Of a stretch of 64,000 bases of DNA, positions 55,405 through 64,000 are shown piece after piece. This DNA comes from Parapristionchus giblindavisi. Its lineage: Eukaryota; Nematoda; Chromadorea; Rhabditida; Diplogasteridae. Position 1 is the first letter of the stretch; each line of letters starts with the position of its first letter. The stretch is from contig CALSFV010000004.1 in NCBI GenBank assembly GCA_943737045.1, positions 693,501-757,500 on the forward strand, written 5' to 3'. The translations under genes were made by a program, and so were the position numbers. The notes beneath the pieces were generated by a model that saw nothing but the letters and a program-made list of their open reading frames with translations, did not search any database and had not been told where the DNA came from.

Positions 55405-58400
55405 CTGTAATGAGGTTGTATTCCTTTTTTGTTATTCTTTCTGGGTTAACCAGGTCATTTTTAGTTGCACACTCCTTTTCAATTGACCAACGAATATTGA
55501 TTTTATAAGTAGTGTCTACTTTAGACGTTTGCTAATTAGTAAATCTCTCTAGGCAACGATAAAAGGAATCTGAGTGGTGTAGTCTCAAGACGACGTTTAC
55601 TAATTGAGCTTTCACATGTAGGATCGTCCAAGTCTCGAAATGAAAAAAAAAACGAAGAGCGCATGTAAAAGTGTATAGTCTTGCATTGCTATCCACTTTT
55701 AACTTGTGATCACGACTAACACACATCGATTATATTTTTTTCAGAATTGAAAAATAATAAATTTAATTTTTACTTTGTTTCGTATTGGACTTCGTTTGGC
55801 AATAATTCCTTGTATTGAGTCAAAATTGCGAAATGTAACAATTAAAACAAAATCTTACCAACAACATCGGAAAGAGTCTTTTTCGTAGGCGATGGTGGAT
55901 CTCTGATATCTCCTACCGACCTCTTCAACTGAAATATTGTTATTTCAAATGTTCAATATTATTTTCAAAGCTTTCAAAAACTGTGACTATTTTACAATTC
56001 TCTTGATGTTTTCAAATACCTTTAAAATTATAATTTTAGAAAAAATATAACTAATTTAATTTCGTTTAAAAAAAAGATGTGACCAACATTAGAGGGTCGT
56101 GCAATATCTCCTCCACTCGTCGTCGCACTCTCCGGTTGCGTTGCTGATCGACCTGATTATAGATTACATAGTTTTGATATTATCGATTATTGATAGTAAT
56201 TTGATATCTCTATGTGTCAGCATACCAATTGTTAGGTGGTGTTACATTTTTCAAAACATGCGCACGCCATAACGACGGAGACACGGCGGAGGGGGGTTAC
56301 GGCGTGTGCCCGTTTTGAAAATGTAACACCACCTTAGAGAAAACCCAGAAAAAATAGTTAGCAGTATCGGATTAGTCTAGCGCATATCTTTATCTCCTCC
56401 TAAGTAAAAAACAAAACAAAATCATTGTTACGATCAATGCTTAGCCGCCTGTATGGCTTTCAAAAGAACATGTTTTGAACCAGACAACTGTAGAATACTC
56501 AATGTACCATTGCCTTGAAGGATATTTGTATTCTGACGAGGGCCAACTAGTAAACTCTAACAATAAGACTAGACTAACACTAACTTGTAACAATAAGTAT
56601 TAGACTAGCCTAGGTTATAACAGTAAGATTTGGTTTTGTCACTTTTCATAAGCTCCGCAAAGAAAGTCAAATGCAATTGGATGATGATCGAATCCGTAAA
56701 TGATTTGTTTTTGGAAACGTTTATCCAAAAACCTACCAATGTCCGATAGCGATGGTGACACGGCCATGCTGGTGGGAGACGGTAGCAAAGACATCCCGGC
56801 CTCCTTAAAATACAATATATGCATTAATTTAATTTAATGAATGAAGAGCTAAAGAAAGTAGTCAACGATTCATTAAGAAAATAGATTTCTATAGACGATG
56901 GAATGAAAGAGAAATCGATGAAATAACAGCATCGAAAAGACAATACTGGCATACTGTAATTGATCTACAGTAATCTGGACAAATAGTCACTCGACAATAC
57001 AGTCAATTCAGTTCTACGGAATAGTGTATGACTAACACGAATATATTCCATTTTGTCAGTCATACACTCATATATGATCTAGACGATCCATGTCTAACAA
57101 TAAGAGTAGTGACACTAACCCACGTAAAGGCACATCCCGAGCTATTTTTACTCCCCGCTCTGACAACACTCATTCGTAGACAAATAAAGCGAGAGAGGGT
57201 GGTCAGAGCGGAGAATATCAAATTGTTTTGGGGTGTGGATTTAAATAATCCGTTTGAAAGGTTCCGGGAATAATCACGGATACGGGAATATTTCCTGATT
57301 TGCGGAACTTTTCAATGTGAGGAGTGACTCGTTCACTACACGTCCTCAATACACATCTCATTTTCATTCGAATCCCACTTTGACTCTCTCAGCCTCATCT
57401 CCATATATTTCATGCTCCACCTTTTCTGTCCCTCAACCTCTCTCTCCCTCTCCCTCTCCCCTCTCCCTCTCACTCTTCCTCTCCCTCTCCATGGCAATAT
57501 ACACAGCGATTCAGTCTGATTCGGTTCTTTCTTTCTCTAACCGTCTCTTCACCCCTCTTCGCTCTCTCGTCTATCATTTTGATTAAAACAACAACGAAAT
57601 GTAGCATACATTTAACAGAGATTGTAGTTGCTCTTTTCCTTCTATCCTACGCGACCAAAGCAAAGAAAATATAAAACATGACATTTTTCGTCTACAATAC
57701 AACAAATTCTCTTGATTTTGTAGCGAAGCGGATATTACGAGAAACAGATCTATGATTATTGTCGTATGAAACGTTCTTGTACAAAATCATTACAACTCTC
57801 TACTAACAATAAGCACAGATACGGAATCACATTAGAACGAAATATTCAATCGATTCTCCCTCATTTTGTCTATTCCGTCTTCGCTCTCTCTGATCTACCT
57901 ACTATCCGGCCGCACTCTCTCGATTATCCCTTGATTAGCACTGTTCCAAATCTACTCCTAACCCGTCCGGTCTTCGTTTCAATTATTTTATATTTCGCAG
58001 CAATCCACCCTTCTCTGATAATGATCAGAGCGAAGATGGACGGGGCATTTTGACTACACTCCTATGACTTTTATACGGTCACTGAATAAAATCGTAAAGC
58101 AATCTACTAGCGAAAAAACCATAGGACATGAAAAGTGAAGGATCTAATTGGGAATGCAAGCATCCAATTTTTCGATTACAAAACACATAAAAATATTTTG
58201 ATTATTGGTTTTAGTTTTAACTCAACAGAAATATTTTAAAAATTTAACAATAAGCAAGACCAATTACTTTCGATAAAAAATTCAGAGTGCAATAACAGAC
58301 GACACAATGTTGATTCTGAGAAAATGTGCATGAAATTCATTCAAATTCCCAGTCACCTCACCTGTTTTAGCATTTCCGATTACATTAAGGGCATTTTCCG

Positions 58401-61400
58401 TTCTCAAAAACACTCTCCGTCCTTGGCTAATACTATAGCATATGGAAAAATCTTGGATATTATGGTAAGAGTCATTAGTCAAATTGTGTAGGAAAAGGGA
58501 AATATTGAAATAAATATGGATCATAATACACAATTAAATGTACTCATGGAATTGGGTATTATTGATTCAAAACTGGGAAAAACTATAAGTATGTTCATCG
58601 CAATGGGATACAAGTAGTTTGAAAATCCCTGATTAATGATTACGATTAGACTATTAATTTAAAGAAAATATCAATTTTAAAATTCCCTAATCAGTTTGAC
58701 GCAGAAGTGAGTATGGTAGGATACCTTCGCATTAGCCACTCCCTAATCCGCATTTGCTTCGGGCAGTAAAATCATAAGTCACATCGCGTTTAAATTTCTT
58801 CAATCGAAATTTGTCTGGACAAAGTGACATCACCCTTTCTAAACATGAAGTAGAGAAGGGTTCATAACAGATTTGTTTTCTCCGGGACAATTTTCGTTTT
58901 CAAAGAACAGAATCGATGAATTTGTAGCTAGTTTGAAATGTTATATTTGTGGAAAGTTGTAAAATGATAGATCAAACAGGCAATCGTAAATCAATAAAGT
59001 CGGACAATTCGTCTCATTTTTATGTTAGTTTTTAGTTCCTTCCCCGAGAAACATTAAAATATTTGTAAAGATCATGGAATATTCGATAAAATATCTAATA
59101 GAACTATATAATTGATTTCTTTTTTTCTCGGATATGAAACACAAGAGAAACACAGAGGTATAAAGAAACACTCAAGATAAAGGTACACCACGACCTAATT
59201 TACTCTCCGCTCTGGCGACAGCCTCTCGTATAAAAAGAAAGCGAGAGAGCATGGCGAGAGCCGAGAGTTTCAAATTTGCTCGTTGTTAATTCGAAACTAA
59301 AGAAAAGTAAGGCTTTCAAACCGGAGAGTATCAAAGCTCTTCCACCCGGTTTTCACAATCTGGGAAATCCCTCCAATAGGCTTGAATAAGAACAATGCAA
59401 TCAATAATGCATATCGTTTATTACAGAGGTTTAGCCCCAAAAGAGCATGTACAATAACAGGAAAGTGGTTAGGAAAAGGAGTAGAGCCACCTCTCCATCT
59501 CTCTATCTCTCTCCCTCTGTCTCCATCTCTGTCCCTCTCCCCTTTATCTCCGCTCTCACCCTCTCTTTTACTCTCTCCCTTCCCTCTCTCTCACGTAGCC
59601 TCCTTCTCCCCTCCCTCTCCATCTCTCTCCCTCTCTCTCTTATCTCTCTCTCCCTCGAACTCCCGCTCTCTCTCCCTTTCTCCCTCTCCTTCTCGGACCA
59701 CTTTCATTGAACCTTCACACCTTCTCCATCAATCTTCTGCAATACTCTGACATCCATCAATACAAGTGGAAAACACGGGCTCTCGCCACGATTTATACCG
59801 TAATCCGAAGCTCCGCCCCCTTTCCATACCGATGATGCATATCAATTAAGCAACCACTCAAGTTAACAGATGGTGTCATGGTCGATGTTTACTAATTAGC
59901 CCATCTCTAGTGTAAGATGATCAAGAGGCGAGAACCACGTGGTGTGACGTGGCGACGTTTGCTAAATGAGCTTTCTAATGGATAATATGCATGAGTTTAT
60001 GAGGTGGTGTAAGCGTCGACTAATACTAAAAGCGGGAAAAAATGAGAGTATCGTCACTTTCAACGATGGCGTGTATGTGAATTGACGTTTCTCATAACTC
60101 TACCTCTTCCTCTTCCTCGTTCTCCCTCTCCCTCTCCCTCTCTACCTCTCCTTCTCTTTAAAGTTATGAGGATGTGTAATAGCCATGCCTAACTATGTTC
60201 TCAACGAAGATGGGACGGCAGGAACTGGAAGAGGGGAAAACAGAGAAATATGATGGGATGAAATATAGCAGAAGTCGTTCAGGCTATTGTCGTCAGCGTT
60301 TACAATGGAGCATCATTTGCAAGGAAAAGGAAGCATACTGTACGAAACTACGGTATGGTCTCTGATAAATGCTGTCTTTCTCCTGATCTTTCCATTCCAA
60401 TTTATCATTCCCAATTTTCGTAATAAAGGTAAATGGTAAAAGTGCATCCGTCATTCAAGGAGAACGAAGTCCCACGGGAAATCACTGCTAGGCCAGCGAT
60501 AATTCAAGGACGATACTCATAATAATCAGTAATATCCCAACTTTCAACTCTCTAATAGAAAAAGTTGGTGATGATTTTCGGAATTTATAGGGGCCATAAT
60601 TTTTAGACAAATCGTATCATATCGGGAAAGAGATCATAATAATGATTTGAAAAATGATGGAACAATAAAACAACAATGCAAGGGATATCTGGGAATTGAG
60701 AGAGCTTGACATGAACGTCGGAGTAGTGAATAATGATGGAGAGTGGTAGAGTGGGAGAGAGGGAGAGGGAGGGAGGGAGAGAGAGAGAGGTAGAGGGAGA
60801 GGGAGAGAGATGTAGAGGGAGAGGGAGAGAGAGATTTAGAGGGAGAGGGAGAGAAGGAGAGGGAGAGCTAGAATAAGGAGGGGAGAATAGGGAAAGGCAG
60901 TGGACCTAATAGAAGTAAGGTAAGATAGATAGGCATATTTCACGCCTAGCTACATCTTTCAGTTATTGGGCTGTCTCCCCTCCTTCTTTATCTCCCTTTT
61001 CCTCCCTCCCTCTCTCTCCTTCTCCTCTCTCTCTCTCCTTCTCTCCCTCTCCCTCTCTCATATGTAACAATAAAGTGAAACGATCCGAAAAAGAGACCCG
61101 TGCATGACGCTGGAAACGTCACGTTTTCCGTCGTCTCCAAGTCCCCATTTACTAGATTAAATATATCTACTTCCAAAGGGGTTGATAGGAATATTTAAGG
61201 TCGAATGTTTATGTGAACTTCTAGCGAATCTATTATGCAAGGGACAAATATTTATTTCCATTTCATTTATAACACATTTATCTAGAGTTCTTTAGGTCGA
61301 GTGCTCTGATGTGCATGGTGTTCCAATTCATTTCTTGGCTTCGCTTAGGAAGTTAGCTTCTATACTGCTCTCTCGCAAATCTATTGTTACAGTCACATGG

Positions 61401-63948
61401 TCGAGGATTCGAAACCTACTACTAAACTTAATTTAAAATAAAACCGTTGAGCTTGATCACAGGAAACATTGTAGCTTATCACACGTGTTTTTGGTAGAAA
61501 ATATCAGAAATTTTTGATATAAAAGAGTCTATTTCACTAACCGTCGCCTAGATTATCACTATGCTACAATTTTTAGTTTTGTTGAATGCAATACAAATCT
61601 AACAAGTCTATTATGCATTAGATAAGTCCATGTCACTCGAGAGTGTAGAGCTCAAGTGGATTCAGCTGATGATGTCATTAAAGGTGATGCGATACGAATA
61701 TGCATCATCGTTCGTATTACTCAAAACACTCTGATTCACGAAACTTTTTCCTAATTTTCTTTTTTTTCCGTAATTAAAAATGATCATACGAAAAAAGGCA
61801 TCATTATATCGTGGTGAGAAGAAAAATATCGTTGTTTGTTCTCGGGTCATAGCGCAATCTCTATTTAAAAGAAACTTTTAATTCAATTTATAGTTAGTTT
61901 AATTTACCAGACATCATAAAGATGTTTGAACAAGTAAAATACGAAGTGAAATACACAAAAGGAAGAATATAATCTGGAGAATGAGAACGTAAAGGTGAAA
62001 TAAGACGATGAAGTAATCATAAATTTGACAGAATTTTGTGATTTTAATTTTTAAAACCCTACATACCTGTGGTGTATCAAGTAGTTTTCTCCTCAATTCC
62101 TTCCTACAAGTCCTCTCTAGCGACTCCAAACTGTCCTGGCTACACGTTCGGGTGAATCTAAAAAATAAATAACATTAATAATTTTAAAAAAATCAATTTT
62201 GGAAAAAACCGGACATGCATTCTTTTCAGTGCACCGTGAGATTTTGTATATAGAAAGCAAATAAATATTGTATTCAATAAGTGCGCCTTCACAGCATTTT
62301 TCTTTGAAAATCATAAAAGCGATTGAATACTGTATTCTCGAGAGAGATTTTGCTTCGTTGAACGGTCCTTCGGACTTCCAATCTAATGAGAACTGAATTT
62401 GTATTTTATTTTCTAAAAAAAACGGATTGTTAAAAGTACACCAAAGCCCCGGTCACACTATCTCGCATCGCTTCGAATCATCAAGTAAGACACTTTTCAA
62501 GAGATTTGGACGAGATTCGAATTCGTCGAATGAGTTTCGGATATTTCTCAGAAATCGTCCATATCCAGTTTTCTTTTACGGAAAAGCAATCGACACGGAA
62601 CGGTGTACAGACACACTATAGGCACTTCAAATGATATATTCCAATCTTTTAGAGTGACTAACGTTATCTATCACTTAGAATCATCGCCATCATCGCTATT
62701 TGAGAGATACGCGGAATGTTTGGCACGTTACTCTAAGGATTCCTAGCGCGAAATGGGGATAGAACGAGAAAATGTAAAGCTGATCTTTGATCTTTGGACT
62801 TAGGCTGAGCTTTGAGAAGATGTAAACGCGTTTAGCTAGAGATCTAAACTTAATAACTAACCTTACTGACTTATTATTAGACCAACTCATTGGTAGAACG
62901 AAAAGATATTATATTATACAGTCAATATCTCATTTAATCACAATCATCACCTGTCGCAATAAGCGAGTCAGTATTTATTATGATTAATGATAGATTCGAC
63001 TACAATAGCGAGATGAAGTGAGATGGGATTGTTACGGTACTCTATGTCTAACAGGTCTGCGCAGAAAAAAGTTTTCGAAAAATTTAAATGGGAAAATCGA
63101 AAAATTCGGAATTTCGGAGTGCACAGCCTTGATGTCTATGGATGATTCTAATCGCATCATTAAATACTACTCAACTAATATAAAGTCACATCTCGAGTTT
63201 TAAGTGCACTTAATTTTTGAAAAATAAACCAGAGTAACTCGGAGTGTGCCTTGACGTCCGATATGATAAATGAATTGAATTGTGTTATAGATTGCATACA
63301 AATATCATCCAATACTATATCTTTATAATAGTTATTCGTAGGTGTGCCGAGAGTGTGACTACATTTGAGAATCATCAGAATGCAAAAATTGTCCAACCAA
63401 CCGGTTAAAGGTCAAACAACAACCATAGTGCAAATACCTTTTCAAGATTCAAGCATGCTCGATAAACGTGGATAGAAATAATAATATCTTTATGTGCGTT
63501 TCAGGTAATCTATATGATAATGGTACAACTCCAAGAAGAACGCTCTTTCTCTGACTCTCTCATTTCCCACACTCTCTCAACTTTCTCTAACATGTCCTAA
63601 TCGACAACAACCTCACCAACAACGGCGACCATCTAATCATATGCAAGTGAGCGCGTGAAATCGATTTTATTTGCGTTCAGCCTTTTCTCCCAGTTCCTCG
63701 GTTTGCGCAAATCCTGCGTGCCCACTTATGCCGTGTTACATTTTCAAAATGTGCGCACGCCGTAACCTCAGCCGTAACAACGGAGACGTTACGAAGTCGT
63801 TGCGGCGGAGGTTACGGCGTGCGCTCGCTTAGAAAAAGGAACACCGCATTATGCATGTAATATCTAACCTCAAGGGTGACGATATGGACAACCTTCTAGT
63901 CGGTGTCACTTCAATCGACGGTACGACGCCTCCGAACCGACGGGGCTC
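53935..63948 (-). CDS. Globin-family protein with long N-terminal extension, 5' partial
   Basis: Ten exons with agreeing phases give 300 codons and a TAA stop: 63869-63948, 62067-62157, 56737-56803, 56088-56152, 55859-55928, 55265-55404, 54977-55114, 54823-54886, 54375-54484 and 53935-54012. The 63869 exon begins at an acceptor, so the true start lies beyond the window. The last five exons encode a globin fold. The first five encode a Ser/Pro-rich basic region (RRLSISSP, QDSLESLERT, LLPSPTSMAVSPSLSD, DPPSPTKKTLSD) with several likely phosphosites. Nematodes have many such globins, often in neurons and acting in oxygen or redox sensing; the exact role here is unknown. The gene lies head to tail upstream of SOS on the same strand. 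Confidence 0.88.
54221..54360. mobile_element. Near-perfect palindromic MITE
   Basis: About 65-bp arms: AAAATAAGTGTT, then AAGACCTGAGAAGTGT, and their inverse. The loop is about 10 bp. It sits in the last intron of the globin gene, 15 bp from the donor of exon 54375-54484, and could form a strong hairpin in the pre-mRNA. Confidence 0.85.
56235..56333. mobile_element. PIF/Harbinger-like MITE, copy 1
   Basis: Ends GGTGGTGTTACATTTT and AAAATGTAACACCACC, flanked by TTA. The interior has GCACGCC and GGCGTGTGCC, GC-rich inverse pairs. In a globin intron. Confidence 0.85.
57125..57245. mobile_element. MITE, AAAGGCACACC family
   Basis: Begins AAAGGCACATCCCGAGC and ends GGGGTGTGGATTTAA with the internal hairpin CTCTGACAACACTC. 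In a globin intron. Confidence 0.75.
59179..59292. mobile_element. MITE, AAAGGCACACC family, right end decayed
   Basis: Begins AAAGGTACACCACGACC; the core hairpin CTCTCGTATAAAAAGAAAGC is present. The right terminal repeat is only partly recognisable. Confidence 0.65.
59478..59700. repeat. CTCTCC-rich simple repeat
   Basis: Long pyrimidine tract. The overlapping plus open frames (Ser-Leu-Pro) are artefacts. Confidence 0.9.
60735..60870. repeat. GAGGGAGA-rich simple repeat
   Basis: Purine tract on the plus strand; a complementary pyrimidine tract follows at 60970-61060, so the two could pair. Confidence 0.9.
63729..63848. mobile_element. PIF/Harbinger-like MITE, copy 2
   Basis: Ends TGCCGTGTTACATTTTC and GAACACCGCA, flanked by TTA. 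Shares the GCGCACGCCGTAACC core with the copy at 56235-56333. It ends about 20 bp from the donor of globin exon 63869-63948. Confidence 0.8.
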
Positions 63949-64000
63949 CTGAATTTTGCAAAACATTTATATTTTAATAATAATAAATAAAAATTTCAAC

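Larger units (their letters stand above)
56804..62066. other. Large globin intron, 5.3 kb
   Basis: No exon in matching phase was found. It holds MITE copies (57125-57245, 59179-59292), several pyrimidine or purine tracts (57430-57495, 59478-59700, 60105-60160, 60735-60870, 60970-61060) and unique AT-rich DNA. The plus open frame at 57766-58053 has no supporting feature. Confidence 0.6.

Noticed and set aside
56084..56152. Alternative globin exon ending TTG|GTCACA, reading VDQQRNRRVRRR
   Set aside because: It breaks phase with the upstream exon. The donor 4 bp earlier (AAT|GTTGGT) keeps both junctions in phase and was used.
57766..58053. 95-residue plus open frame
   Set aside because: No splice signals, motif or base-composition shift; length is within chance for this AT content.
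1..64000. CRISPR array or bacterial operon
   Set aside because: Introns, short exons and eukaryotic protein families throughout. The direct repeats found are minisatellites or MITEs, not spacer arrays.

Overview
The window is eukaryotic and almost certainly from a nematode. It has short exons of about 40-140 bp joined by GT-AG introns, acceptors mostly ending in gcag or ttcag, AT-rich introns, and many CTACAGTA/TACTGTAG words. The very fine exon division suggests a rhabditid or diplogastrid (Pristionchus-like) worm; that placement is inference. All genes supported here lie on the minus strand.

The main gene is a Son of sevenless (SOS) homologue, the guanine-nucleotide exchange factor for Ras. 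I could follow 42 coding exons from an ATG at 49866 down to 15070, with every exon phase agreeing (3426 nt, 1142 codons). Domain order is histone fold, DH, PH, REM, CDC25. The proline-rich C-terminal tail that binds the SEM-5/Grb2 adaptor, and the stop codon, were not found. Upstream of SOS lies the 3' part of a globin gene (53935 to 63948). It has a long Ser-rich N-terminal extension and its 5' end lies past the right edge. Left of SOS are a possible three-exon gene of unknown function (3562-6786) and a proline-rich first exon behind a TATA box (2175-2303).

The introns hold much mobile DNA. The 6 kb SOS intron at 28684-34739 is mostly one structure bounded by a 37-bp perfect terminal inverted repeat (28930-34522). 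It contains a possible short gene and degenerate 28-bp minisatellites. It also contains a hAT-type MITE and a nested fold-back element whose two ends are oppositely oriented TTTGGAAC minisatellites. Other introns hold two long fold-back elements (16566-17906 and 38080-40678), a 5'-truncated CR1-like LINE (46509-47385) and several MITE families. Many MITEs have clear 8-bp, TTA or TA target-site duplications, and some are nested.

The stretches 1-2033, 6860-15069 and 50378-53934 contain no gene I can support. They hold simple repeats, MITEs and AT-rich DNA. No rRNA, complete tRNA, CRISPR array or bacterial-type operon is present.
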